Part shown: in pieces, positions 32,895-39,947 of the stretch
Layout: each line of letters opens with the position of its first letter
Position numbering within the stretch: the first letter of the stretch is position 1
Origin: Lachnospiraceae bacterium
GTDB taxonomy: Bacteria > Bacillota > Clostridia > Lachnospirales > Lachnospiraceae
Assembly: GCA_009774625.1 (NCBI GenBank)
Contig: VSOB01000028.1
Span: 1-39,947 of the forward strand
Direction: 5' to 3'
DNA length: 39,947 nucleotides
The notes under the pieces: model-generated
The model's input: the letters and a program-made list of their open reading frames with translations, nothing else
Databases searched by the model: none
Told to the model about the DNA's origin: nothing
Translations under genes and position numbers: made by a program

Positions 32895-33615
32895 AATGAA
32901 AACGAGAATATGGTTTGTCAGTCTTGTATGTGCGCTGGCGTTACTGCTTACTTCATGCGATTTCCTGCTCATGTCCAATCGTGATGTAGAACAGACACTG
33001 GCAAAATATTATGGTAAAGAGTTTGTAGTGATTGCTTCTGAGCGTATATCCAGTGACGATTATACAGCAGACGTATACCGTATCAAGGCTTATGTGGTAT
33101 CTCCCAAAGACGAACCTAATACGCAGTTCTTTGCGTTCAACACTGTTAAGGGAGAGAGTTTCGGTGTACCGGGCTTTGCCAACGGATTAAGAGACACGTA
33201 TGCTCTTGACATTTTTCGCGAGGCATTTGAAACGCGGGCTGCTAATACGGATGTGGAATATTCTTTCGACTATATTTATCCCGTCAAGTCATCCTCCGTT
33301 TACTATTCTGATTTGTATGTGGACATCGAGCCGGTTTCCCCGGAAAATTTAGAAGCTGTATGTGAGGTCCTGTCCTTGTCTTTTAAGGATACATTGGAAA
33401 AGATACCAAAAGTCCATGAAAGTTTTATCGGAGTAGCTATTTGGATTCGATATAGGGAAAACGAATGGCCAGAGGAAAAAACTTGTGTTATAAGAATGGA
33501 TCCCTTTTATGATTTCTTTTGGAATGAGGAAACCTCAAAGTATGAAAGAGGCGCTATGGATACAGATGCCGAGGCTATATATAAATATATTTTGGATCAG
33601 GCAGGCGAGTATTGA
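32884..33615 (+). CDS. Unknown lipoprotein
   Basis: 243 residues from ATG 32884 (CAGGGTGAAC in front; ATG 32896 is another possible start). The signal peptide 'RIWFVSLVCALALLLTSC' ends in the lipobox LLTSC, so the mature protein is lipid-anchored at the Cys. The rest reads as an alpha/beta domain ('TLAKYYGKEFVVIASER', 'YALDIFREAFETRAANTDVE') with no known motif. It is coupled to the membrane-anchored protein upstream. Both are intact while all their neighbours on the left and right are broken genes, so they may be kept by selection or be recent arrivals. Confidence 0.75.
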   Translation: MAGKMKTRIWFVSLVCALALLLTSCDFLLMSNRDVEQTLAKYYGKEFVVIASERISSDDYTADVYRIKAYVVSPKDEPNTQFFAFNTVKGESFGVPGFANGLRDTYALDIFREAFETRAANTDVEYSFDYIYPVKSSSVYYSDLYVDIEPVSPENLEAVCEVLSLSFKDTLEKIPKVHESFIGVAIWIRYRENEWPEEKTCVIRMDPFYDFFWNEETSKYERGAMDTDAEAIYKYILDQAGEY

Positions 33616-33874
33616 TGTTGTATCATTTTAGTTGACATCGCTGCCATGGCAATGCCAGATGCGAGAGCATGTGGGCGCGGATGAAGGAAGAACGGAAACC
33701 TCTCATCTGATCTGGAGATCCTTCATCAGCTATTGGAATAACAGGAGGATCTGCTCCGCCGATGAGGGCTTCCGCCTATGGTCAAGCGGCGAGGATATCA
33801 TGAATCTCTGGACTCTGCAGCTTAGGCATTGATATCCTTGTAAAAAAGTGTCCACCGATCTTATAAAAGATAAC

Positions 33875-33981
33875 TGCATAAACAAAGATGCGAAACGGCT
33901 GGTAGGCTTGAAGAATAGAATCAGCGCAGCGGCCAAATACTTGAGATAGATCGGCTTGATGTTTCCATTCAGCAAATTCAT
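33875..33981 (-). pseudogene. Fused relic: MATE start joined to a cytidylate-kinase-like middle
   Basis: On the minus strand ATG 33981 has CAGGAGG in front and begins 'MNLLNGNIKPIYLKYLAAA', the usual first residues of MATE transporters of this group. Over the last of these codons another frame takes over and reads 'GRCADSILQAYQPFRIFVYA', which matches the cytidylate-kinase-like 'GRCADTVLAHLHPLRIFVYA' type sequence seen at 31672-31731. The two genes are thus joined across a large deletion within TTTGGCCGCTGC, a sequence that fits both frames. After 33875 the match is lost. It looks like a second, oppositely oriented fossil of the same gene pair. Confidence 0.65.
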
Positions 33982-34016
33982 TGTCTTTTCCTCCTGCTTT
34001 TTCAGTAAATAAATAA

Positions 34017-34056
34017 CCGGATAAGAAAAACGAACAGGGACAGTTTTCTTATCCGG
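34017..34056 (-). promoter_or_regulatory. Terminator/attenuator-like hairpin in the leader of the MATE relic
   Basis: CCGGATAAGAAAA (34017-34029) and TTTTCTTATCCGG (34044-34056) are perfect 13-base complements with a 14-base loop. On the minus strand the stem is followed by TTATTTATTT, giving an intrinsic terminator 36 bases before the MATE start. A further copy of the 5' arm (CCGGATAAG on the minus strand) lies at 34113-34105 and could compete for pairing. A 28-codon in-frame leader (ATG 34065) crosses the hairpin and runs into the MATE start. Confidence 0.6.
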
Positions 34057-34296
34057 CACTTTCATACCCAAGAGTAACCCTCCGACAAACCGTATGTCCG
34101 CTATCTTATCCGGTCTTATATTTACGATTATAAGTCCTCCGATAACTATTGAATAAGCCAACAGATAAAATTCGGTTTGTCAAGCCCTATGGCGGTCTGT
34201 CTCTTGTTTCCGGCTGCTTGCTTCTTTACCGTACATGAGCATTTGTGCACAAAGTCAAACGCATCACCTGACAACGCTGCATAGATGAATACATCC

Positions 34297-34338
34297 TTTA
34301 CAAGTTAAATTTTCTGTTATATTCTGTCATTGTATATT
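34297..34338 (+). promoter_or_regulatory. Promoter region of the amino acid ABC operon
   Basis: TTTACA (34297-34302) and TATATT (34318-34323) lie 15 bases apart; a second TATATT lies at 34333-34338 with TTTCTG 16 bases upstream. One of these probably drives the operon. The binding-protein start has AGAGGAGAA at 34382-34390. Confidence 0.4.
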
Positions 34339-34398
34339 ACAGTGTGTCGAAAATAGGGACGAGGACATGAATGGAAAAATGAGAGGAGAATACATCAC

Positions 34399-35241
34399 AT
34401 GAAAAAAATCAATTTGCTGTTATTGACCGCATTGTTGGCATTTAGCATAATCGGTTGTGCGGATGGTGGTAAGACGGGCACACAGGCAGACGATTCCGGT
34501 ACGGACGGTGCTTCGGAACCGCTGGTCGTAGCGATGGAGCTTGCCTATCCGCCGTTTGAAACCAGAGATGAGGCCGGAGAGCCGGCAGGCGTCAGTGTGG
34601 ATCTGATCAAAGCGTTTGGAGAATATGCAGGGCGACAGGTGCGGATTGAAAATACAGCATGGGACGGTTTGATCCCTGCGCTGCAGACAGGGAAAGCAGA
34701 TATTGTGATTTCTTCTATGACGATTACAGAGGAGCGGAAAGAGCTGATTGATTTTTCCGACCCGTATGCGGATGCACTTCTGGCGATTCTGGCCAATGCG
34801 GATTCCGGGATTACATCCATAGATGATCTGAATCAGGCAGGGAAAACGATAGCTGTAAAATCCGGTTCCACGGGACATATGTATGCCGAAAAGAATCTGA
34901 CAAAGGCAGAAGTCCTGGCAATGCCGGATGAAAGCGCTTGTGTGACAGAAGTAGTCCAGGGGCGGGCGGATGGATTTATATATGACCAATTGACCATTTA
35001 TCGGAACTGGCAGAACAATCCTGATACAACGAGTGCGGTCTTTATCCCTTTCCAGGATCCGGAGCAATGGGGGATTGCAGTACAGAAGGGGAATCAGGAG
35101 CTGTTAGAGCAGATCAACGCTTTTCTTGTACAATATAAGGAAAATGGCGGCTATGAGGAATTAACAGAAAAATATCTTTCGGAAGAAAAGAAAGCATTTG
35201 AGGAATTTGGTTTTCAGTGGTTTTTTGACATGGATGAGTAG
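34399..35241 (+). CDS. Polar amino acid ABC transporter, substrate-binding lipoprotein
   Basis: 280 residues. The signal peptide 'NLLLLTALLAFSIIGC' ends in a lipobox with Cys20, followed by a Gly/Thr/Asp linker. The SBP_bac_3 domain shows 'VVAMELAYPPFETRDEAGEP', 'GKADIVISSMTITEERKELI', 'FSDPYADALLAILA' and 'GKTIAVKSGSTGHMYAE'. It captures a polar or cyclic amino acid outside the cell for the permease encoded downstream; the exact amino acid cannot be read. It is the first gene of a three-gene operon with its own promoter. Confidence 0.95.
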   Translation: MKKINLLLLTALLAFSIIGCADGGKTGTQADDSGTDGASEPLVVAMELAYPPFETRDEAGEPAGVSVDLIKAFGEYAGRQVRIENTAWDGLIPALQTGKADIVISSMTITEERKELIDFSDPYADALLAILANADSGITSIDDLNQAGKTIAVKSGSTGHMYAEKNLTKAEVLAMPDESACVTEVVQGRADGFIYDQLTIYRNWQNNPDTTSAVFIPFQDPEQWGIAVQKGNQELLEQINAFLVQYKENGGYEELTEKYLSEEKKAFEEFGFQWFFDMDE

Positions 35242-35265
35242 CGACAGGAAGAAGCGGGAATACAA

Positions 35266-36054
35266 ATGAAACGATTACGGAAATTATTTTGGACGACAAA
35301 AAAAGAGCCTGTGAGTTCGGCGGCAATTATGCTGAATTTGTTGTTTGTGGTGTTACTTTGGATCATGCTGTTCTGGGTTTCCCTCCGTGCGATTCAGGTA
35401 GAGCTGGATTTTTCCTTTTTGGGAGAGTTCCGGATCCGTGTATGGGATGGGTTTCTTGTTACGTTAGGATTGAGTCTGTTCAGTTTATTGCTGAGTCTTG
35501 TGATCGGAGCGCTGAGCGCTGCCGGACAGGGTTCGCCCCTGCTTGTTGTAAGATATTTTTGTAATATTTATGTGAAATTTATCCGCGGAACGCCGCTCAT
35601 TATGCAGATTTATCTGTTTTTTTATATCGTGGGCACTGCATGGGGCGTGCAGAATCGTTTTGCGGCAGGCGTCATGATCCTGTCTGTTTTTGAAGGGGCG
35701 TATATTGCAGAAATTATCCGTGGAAGTCTGCTGTCTATTGAAGGTACGCAGATAGAAGCGGCTCGTGCGGTCGGATTCACCCGTAAGCAGACCTTACGTT
35801 ATGTCGTACTGCCTCAGATGGTGGCCCGGACACTTCCGGCGCTTACAGGGCAGTTTGCTTCCATTATTAAGGATTCGTCTCTGCTTTCCATGATTGCAGT
35901 GATTGAGCTGACACAAACGATGCGGGAGATCAGTGCGGTGAATTTCCGCCTGTTCGAATGTTATTTGTTTTTAGGCATGCTTTATTTATGCCTGACCTTG
36001 CCGATTTCTCTGGTCAGCGAACGGCTGGAAAGGAAGTTTTGTTATGAAAATTGA
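35266..36054 (+). CDS. Polar amino acid ABC transporter, permease (HisM/GlnP type)
   Basis: 262 residues with about five membrane helices. The 'KFIRGTPLIMQIYLFFY' segment and the EAA loop 'GTQIEAARAVGFTRKQTLRY' followed by 'VVLPQM' are typical of the His/Glu/Gln/Arg permease family. The EAA loop docks on the ATPase. It starts 24 bases after the binding-protein gene and overlaps the ATPase gene by 11 bases. One permease gene only, so it should work as a homodimer. Confidence 0.95.
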   Translation: MKRLRKLFWTTKKEPVSSAAIMLNLLFVVLLWIMLFWVSLRAIQVELDFSFLGEFRIRVWDGFLVTLGLSLFSLLLSLVIGALSAAGQGSPLLVVRYFCNIYVKFIRGTPLIMQIYLFFYIVGTAWGVQNRFAAGVMILSVFEGAYIAEIIRGSLLSIEGTQIEAARAVGFTRKQTLRYVVLPQMVARTLPALTGQFASIIKDSSLLSMIAVIELTQTMREISAVNFRLFECYLFLGMLYLCLTLPISLVSERLERKFCYEN

Positions 36055-36781
36055 GTTTCGGAATCTGTCCAAACAATTTGAGCAGAATCGCCCGATCTTA
36101 CAGCCTATGGATTTTTGCGACGAGGTACGTGCGCTGGCAGTCATTGGCCCTTCCGGAGGCGGAAAATCCACACTCCTGCGGATACTTGGCGGTTTGCTCG
36201 CTCCGACGACAGGCGATTTATGGGTGGATGGAGAGCAGGTGGGGACAGATGATACCGCGCTGCAAAAATACCGCAGAAAGCTGGGATTTGTATTCCAGCA
36301 GGGCGGACTGTTCCGGCATATGAATGCGTTGGCCAATATTACAACGCCTTTGGAACAGGTACATGGCTTTTCTCATACAAAAGCCTGCGGCCGGGCAATG
36401 GAGCTGCTTACCCGATTTGGGTTAAAGGACGACTGGAAAAAGAAGCCGGCAGAGCTTTCCGGCGGCCAGCAGCAGCGTGTGGCGCTGGCAAGGGCAGTGG
36501 CAGCAAAACCGCGCCTGCTATTACTGGACGAGCCGACCAGTGCATTGGATCCGGAGTATACGACAGAGGTATTGAATATCATTCATGAACTGAAAAAAGA
36601 AGGAATGGATTTTATCATTGTGACCCATGAAATGGGATTTGCCCGCCATGCCTGTGACAAAGTGGCATTTCTTTGCGAAGGGACTCTGATGGAATATGGC
36701 GAAAGTGAACAGATCTTTACCAGGCCGGAAACAGAAAAACTGCATCAGTTTCTGGGAAAGCTGTTGCAGTGGAATGTATAA
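36044..36781 (+). CDS. Polar amino acid ABC transporter, ATP-binding subunit (GlnQ/HisP type)
   Basis: 245 residues, the normal GlnQ length. Walker A is 'GPSGGGKST' (35-43), signature 'LSGGQQQR' (137-144), Walker B 'LLLLDEP' (157-163), the D-loop 'SALDPE', and the H-loop 'VTHEMGFA'. It powers uptake by the permease. It is the last gene of the operon and ends 44 bases before the end of neuA on the other strand. Confidence 0.96.
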   Translation: MKIEFRNLSKQFEQNRPILQPMDFCDEVRALAVIGPSGGGKSTLLRILGGLLAPTTGDLWVDGEQVGTDDTALQKYRRKLGFVFQQGGLFRHMNALANITTPLEQVHGFSHTKACGRAMELLTRFGLKDDWKKKPAELSGGQQQRVALARAVAAKPRLLLLDEPTSALDPEYTTEVLNIIHELKKEGMDFIIVTHEMGFARHACDKVAFLCEGTLMEYGESEQIFTRPETEKLHQFLGKLLQWNV

Positions 36782-36795
36782 AAAGGGCCGCGGCA

Positions 36796-36826
36796 AAACC
36801 GGATCACAATAGGACCGGGCCGGTTT
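36796..36826. terminator. Weak inverted repeat between convergent operons
   Basis: AAACCGG (36796-36802) and CCGGTTT (36820-36826) pair with a 17-base loop in the 44-base gap between the ABC ATPase and neuA. The stem touches the neuA stop codon. Likely a shared terminator but weak by eye. Confidence 0.35.
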
Positions 36827-37521
36827 CAGCCCTGGGACAGATAAAAGGAGGCCAGTTCCAGATCCTGTGGGGTGTCAATGTCCAGCCCGTGAGGAAAGGG
36901 GAGGACATAGCCGTAATGATTATCATTCAGGCTGGTGTCTGCTGTCAGATCCCGGCAGTAATTGATGTAAATAGCGCCGTTTACGTGATAGTAAGGCGGC
37001 ATATCCTGACGTCTGACTGTGCTTTTCATAGAAAGCAGCGGTTTCAGGCGTTTTGTTTCTGCGTCAATCTGACGGGTCAGGATAGGATGTTCCTCCAGTT
37101 CGGAAAGAGAAAGCAGACTGTCGCAGTTATGTTCCATAAAATAGTCCAGGGCATGCGTAATATCTTCTCCTGTCCGAAGGGGAGAAGTAGGCTGAAGCAG
37201 CACTGCGATATCATAGGGTCTGTCATGCCCGGCACAGAAAGAAATGGCATGCAGTACGGCATCGATAGACCGGGCTGTGTCGGAACTCAAATAGTCTGGT
37301 CGCAGAAATGGGACATCCGCGCCGTAAGCACGGCTGACCTGGGCGATTTCCTTATCATCGGTGGAAACCAGCACTTTGTCGATACAGGGACAGTTTTTTG
37401 CTGCCTCTATGGTATGGGCGATCAGAGGCTTTCCGCCTGTGAGCGCAATATTTTTATGGGGAATGCCCTTGCTGCCGCCTCTGGCGGGAATAATGGCCAG
37501 TACAGAATGCGTTCCGATCAT
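36826..37521 (-). CDS. neuA: CMP-nonulosonic acid synthetase (acylneuraminate cytidylyltransferase)
   Basis: 231 residues from ATG 37521, chosen because AAAAGGA lies eight bases before it; ATG 37539 has no room for a ribosome site. 'LAIIPARGGSKGIPHKNI' is the CTP-binding signature of the CMP-sialate synthetase family, with 'VSTDDKEIAQVSRAYGADV' and 'LLQPTSPLRTGEDI' also typical. It activates a nonulosonic acid (Neu5Ac or legionaminic acid) with CTP and releases pyrophosphate. Short form without the extra esterase domain. It is the last gene of the neuB-neuC-neuA operon. The symbol names the family; a legF assignment is equally possible. Confidence 0.9.
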   Translation of the reverse strand: MIGTHSVLAIIPARGGSKGIPHKNIALTGGKPLIAHTIEAAKNCPCIDKVLVSTDDKEIAQVSRAYGADVPFLRPDYLSSDTARSIDAVLHAISFCAGHDRPYDIAVLLQPTSPLRTGEDITHALDYFMEHNCDSLLSLSELEEHPILTRQIDAETKRLKPLLSMKSTVRRQDMPPYYHVNGAIYINYCRDLTADTSLNDNHYGYVLPFPHGLDIDTPQDLELASFYLSQG

Positions 37522-37547
37522 AGGTTTGTTCCTTTTCATCTCCGACG

Positions 37548-38684
37548 TTAATAAATATCGGTCAAAGTATTGAAGCGTTTCTGGAGAGAACTGTTCCAGA
37601 GGGGGTCTTTGGAAAGAATGTCCATAAACAGCGCGGTGCTGTTGCCGTTGCCGAAGTCTCTGCTGGGTATGCGGTAATGCTCAATGTCATGGATGGCAGA
37701 GAGGATCTCTTCCCGGCCGGCGTTTACATGTTGGATATTTTGTACTTTGTCAGGCAGATACCGTCCCGACTGTCTGTTCCCGATGTCGATACTGGGTACG
37801 CCATAAACGCAGGTTTCCCGGATGCCTGCACTGGAATTGCCGATCATAAACTGTGCATGCCGCAGAAAAGTCAGAAAATATTCAAAGCGGATGGAAGGAA
37901 AAATCCGGAAGTTGGGATTTCCTTCCAGACGGTGATATTCGCTCAGGATAATTTCCGTTCCCAGATCATTGTTGGGATAGATGACGATATAGTGTCTGCC
38001 GGAGGCGATGACCGCGTCCACCAGTTCCCGGATATAGTCCCGGATTACGGGAAATTCAGTCGTGACCGGATGGTACATTAAGATGCCGTACTGCCCGAAG
38101 GGAATATCGTACCGCTCTTTGGCACAGGCCAGAGAAGGCAGATCGGGAGAAAGCATAATGTCAATATCGGGAGAGCCGATGACATGGATGTTTTCCTGTG
38201 CTTCGCCGAGCTGTATCAGCCGGATCCTGGCCTCTTCATTGGAAACAAAATGAAAATGCGCAAATTTGGAAATGGCATGCCGGATGGATTCATCGATGGT
38301 GCCGGATACTTCACCGCCTTCGATATGGGCCACGCGGATATTGTTCAGGGCGCCTACGATAGCGCCGGCCAGTGCGTCAATGCGGTCGCCGTGGACTATG
38401 ATCAGGTCCGGCTGGATGCTGTTTACATAACCGGTCAGGTCGCAGATCACATTGCCTGTGTTATAGCTCATGCTGTCCGAAAAATGCTGTCCAAAGGCTA
38501 CCTGCACATGGCTGTAGCCGTCTTTGATTACTTCATGATAAGTACCGCCGTATTTTTCCAGAAGGTGCATACCGGAAATATAGATATAAAGAGTAAAGTG
38601 TTCCGACTGCTCCACAGCCTGCATCAGCGGTTTGAGCTTGCCGTAATCGGCTCTTGTGCCGGTAATAAATACAATACTTTTCAT
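37548..38684 (-). CDS. neuC: Hydrolysing UDP-GlcNAc (or UDP-diNAcBac) 2-epimerase, NeuC/LegG type
   Basis: 378 residues, the normal length. 'VFITGTRADYGKLKPLM' (N-terminal), 'DLIIVHGDRIDALAGAI', 'HIEGGEVSGTIDESIRHAIS', 'YHPVTTE' and 'MIGNSSAGIRE' are the marker motifs of the NeuC group. The enzyme removes UDP while inverting C2, giving ManNAc, or 2,4-diacetamido-2,4,6-trideoxymannose if it is LegG-like. The bacillosamine-type genes in the same window make the LegG option plausible. It starts one base after the neuB stop, with CGGAG in front. Distinguishing NeuC from LegG needs tree-based comparison. Confidence 0.92.
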   Translation of the reverse strand: MKSIVFITGTRADYGKLKPLMQAVEQSEHFTLYIYISGMHLLEKYGGTYHEVIKDGYSHVQVAFGQHFSDSMSYNTGNVICDLTGYVNSIQPDLIIVHGDRIDALAGAIVGALNNIRVAHIEGGEVSGTIDESIRHAISKFAHFHFVSNEEARIRLIQLGEAQENIHVIGSPDIDIMLSPDLPSLACAKERYDIPFGQYGILMYHPVTTEFPVIRDYIRELVDAVIASGRHYIVIYPNNDLGTEIILSEYHRLEGNPNFRIFPSIRFEYFLTFLRHAQFMIGNSSAGIRETCVYGVPSIDIGNRQSGRYLPDKVQNIQHVNAGREEILSAIHDIEHYRIPSRDFGNGNSTALFMDILSKDPLWNSSLQKRFNTLTDIY

Positions 38685-38685
38685 G

Positions 38686-39723
38686 TTATTCTCCGATCAT
38701 ATCCCAGTCTATATGAGTGTCGCACGGAATATCTCCGGCAGCTTTCCGGCCCAGCAGTTCTTCATAGCGTTCTGCCCGGATGGAACCGGTGCCGGGGCGT
38801 TTGACCCAGATATTCTCGCGGGTGAGAGACTCGCCTTTGGCTATGGGACGGATAGAAACTACGGTAGCAAAGGCAAAATCAATGGTAACCTGCTCTTCCG
38901 GCAGGGCTGTTTTTTCCCCGCCCAGCATCAGGGGGATTTCACGGGCGGCCTGCAGCAGATCGCCCAAAACCTGTTCGTCCATAGAGCAGACGATGTCGGG
39001 GCCTGTCCGGTCCATGTTGTCTGTGTAATGACGTTCCACTATTTTTGCACCCAATGCGATGGCACTGATGCAGGCATTGTTATTCAGAGAATGATCGGAA
39101 AGCCCTACAGGAACATGGGGAAATTCTTTCATCAGTGCCTGCATGGCTCCGAGACGGACTTGCGCCGGGGCAGTGGGATAGAGGTTGGTGGTATGCAGTA
39201 ATGCATAGTGTGTCCCATGCTTTTCCAGAATATCCACTGCGCGGGCAATGGCCGGGATGTCGTTCATACCGGTGGAAACGATCATAGGTTTGCCAAAGCG
39301 GGCAATGTGGTCGATAAGAGGATAATTGTTCAGCTCGCCGGAGCCGATTTTGTAGGCTTTTACGCCAAAGGACTCCAGTCTGTCAGCGGCTGCCCTGGAA
39401 AAGGGTGTGCTTAAAAAGACCATGCCCAGAGACTCGGTATAGTCTTTCAGTTCCCGCTCTTCTTCTTCGGACAATGCGCTGTTTTCCATAATCTCATAGA
39501 TGGAGATGTCTGCGTTGCCGGGAATGACCTTTTTCGCAGCGGCGCTCATTTCGTCGGCCACTACATGAGTCTGATGTTTGATCAGACGGGCGCCGGCTCT
39601 GTGGGCGGAAAGGACCATTTCCTTTGCCACTTCCAGATTACCGTTGTGGTTGATGCCGATTTCCGGGATGACCAGAGGAAGGCTGCCGCCGATTTCTATG
39701 TTATCAATGAAAAATGTGTTCAT
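38686..39723 (-). CDS. neuB: Nonulosonic acid synthase (NeuB/LegI type)
   Basis: 345 residues from ATG 39723, preceded by GGAGG ten bases upstream; an in-frame start at 39789 would add 22 residues translated through a hairpin and is rejected. 'IPEIGINHNGNLEVAKEM' opens the TIM barrel, 'IKHQTH', 'YKIGSGELNNYPLIDHIA', 'VSTGMN' and 'VGLSDHS' hold the phosphoenolpyruvate site, and a C-terminal SAF (antifreeze-like) domain includes 'RPIAKGESLTRENIWVKRPG'. It condenses PEP with a ManNAc-type sugar. First gene of the operon. Confidence 0.94.
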   Translation of the reverse strand: MNTFFIDNIEIGGSLPLVIPEIGINHNGNLEVAKEMVLSAHRAGARLIKHQTHVVADEMSAAAKKVIPGNADISIYEIMENSALSEEEERELKDYTESLGMVFLSTPFSRAAADRLESFGVKAYKIGSGELNNYPLIDHIARFGKPMIVSTGMNDIPAIARAVDILEKHGTHYALLHTTNLYPTAPAQVRLGAMQALMKEFPHVPVGLSDHSLNNNACISAIALGAKIVERHYTDNMDRTGPDIVCSMDEQVLGDLLQAAREIPLMLGGEKTALPEEQVTIDFAFATVVSIRPIAKGESLTRENIWVKRPGTGSIRAERYEELLGRKAAGDIPCDTHIDWDMIGE

Positions 39724-39762
39724 ACGTTTTATGCCTCCGTGTTGGGGATGTCCATTGGTAGC

Positions 39763-39799
39763 CATTGGGTAGTTGTCAAAAAGAGGCAACTACCCAATG
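39763..39799. repeat. 13-base perfect inverted repeat in the neuB leader
   Basis: CATTGGGTAGTTG (39763-39775) and CAACTACCCAATG (39787-39799) flank an 11-base loop. It lies 40 bases before the neuB ATG. A shorter direct copy, CCATTGGTAG, lies at 39752-39761. Could regulate neuB expression. Confidence 0.7.
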
Positions 39800-39815
39800 C
39801 CGGGCCGCGCCCTGT

Positions 39816-39880
39816 AAAAATTTCCACAGATACAGTGCTTTTTGGGCAAGCTCCCACGCACTGTATCTGTGCAAATTTTT
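39816..39880. repeat. 23-base inverted repeat upstream of neuB
   Basis: The arms 39816-39838 and 39858-39880 are complementary at 22 of 23 positions (one C/C clash) with a 19-base loop. The outer ends are A5T3 and A3T5, so on either strand the hairpin ends in a T-run, as in a two-way intrinsic terminator. GGG and CCC in the loop can pair further. Confidence 0.75.
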
Positions 39881-39900
39881 GTATGGCTTAATTATAAACC

Positions 39901-39928
39901 ATTTTATCATAACATATTTAGTTTTCAA
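39901..39928 (-). promoter_or_regulatory. Possible neu operon promoter
   Basis: On the minus strand TTGAAA (39928-39923) and TAAAAT (39906-39901) are 16 bases apart in an AT-rich stretch; a TATAAT also lies at 39896-39891. Transcripts from here would carry a leader of about 170 bases containing both inverted repeats. Confidence 0.4.
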
Positions 39929-39947
39929 ATAGGGAATTGTATGATAT

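Larger units (their letters stand above)
33616..34398. other. 783-base stretch with only relics and regulatory signals
   Basis: Bases 33616-33874 hold no recognisable gene; frames of 66 codons (+) and the end of a 143-codon frame (-) show no consistent family. A MATE/cytidylate-kinase-like relic lies at 33875-33981 (-), a leader hairpin at 34017-34056, and the promoter of the ABC importer at 34297-34338. A perfect TTGACA on the minus strand (34183-34178) lacks a convincing -10. Confidence 0.6.

Noticed and set aside
38184..38804. Plus-strand frames opposite neuC and neuB
   Set aside because: Shadows of two strongly recognised enzymes.
1..39947. CRISPR array, tRNA or rRNA genes, complete insertion sequence
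   Set aside because: No regularly spaced repeats, no cloverleaf or rRNA-like stretch, and no transposase motif were seen; the decay zone has relics but no recognisable transposase.

Overview
The window looks like a chromosomal segment of a Gram-positive anaerobe of the Clostridia, most likely a Lachnospiraceae-type gut commensal. The reasons are tightly packed genes with GGAGG-type ribosome binding sites, roughly 50% GC, frequent ATGA start/stop overlaps, an AzlCD pair, a MATE/cytidylate-kinase-like gene pair, and lipoprotein-type binding proteins. This placement is inferred from gene style; there is no rRNA or marker gene in the window.

Region 1 (1-27496, all + strand) is a long cell-surface glycan locus. 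It begins inside a membrane protein. It then carries a GNAT acetyltransferase, a GT2 polyprenyl-phosphate glycosyltransferase, a GT-C type membrane glycosyltransferase, a small anchored protein and a Wzy/O-antigen-ligase-like polymerase. Next comes a core resembling the bacillosamine/Pgl pathway: a UDP-GlcNAc 4,6-dehydratase, a DegT aminotransferase, a PglC-like phosphoglycosyltransferase and a PglA-like GT4. A fold-type III PLP decarboxylase homologue and an ATP-grasp ligase are inserted in that core. A UDP-HexNAc dehydrogenase and a WbpP/TviC-like epimerase probably supply a HexNAc uronic acid. The rest holds an unusual PIG-L homologue, another GT-C like membrane protein, three more GT4 enzymes, a GINT1-like beta-propeller protein, a FemAB-like transferase, a DUF2334-type deacetylase, a PglK-like ABC flippase and a KpsC-like capsule glycosyltransferase. 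Together these could build a lipid-linked, amino-sugar- and uronic-acid-rich repeat, modify it, flip it and polymerise it.

Region 2 (27497-34398) is a patchwork. It holds an intact azlCD operon (- strand), then an ankyrin-repeat gene broken by an in-frame TAG, a block of palindromes ending in a strong terminator, and a MerR-type promoter/operator with no gene body. After these come a MerR regulator lacking its DNA-binding domain, two separate relics of MATE and cytidylate-kinase-like genes on opposite strands, and two intact unknown membrane-anchored or lipoprotein genes. This is a decay or recombination zone.

Region 3 (34399-36781, + strand) is a complete polar amino acid ABC importer (lipoprotein, permease, ATPase). 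Region 4 (36826-39723, - strand) is a neuB-neuC-neuA type nonulosonic acid operon that makes a CMP-sialic or CMP-legionaminic acid. The KpsC-like protein at the end of region 1 is a candidate to use that donor. The leader upstream of neuB holds two striking inverted repeats.
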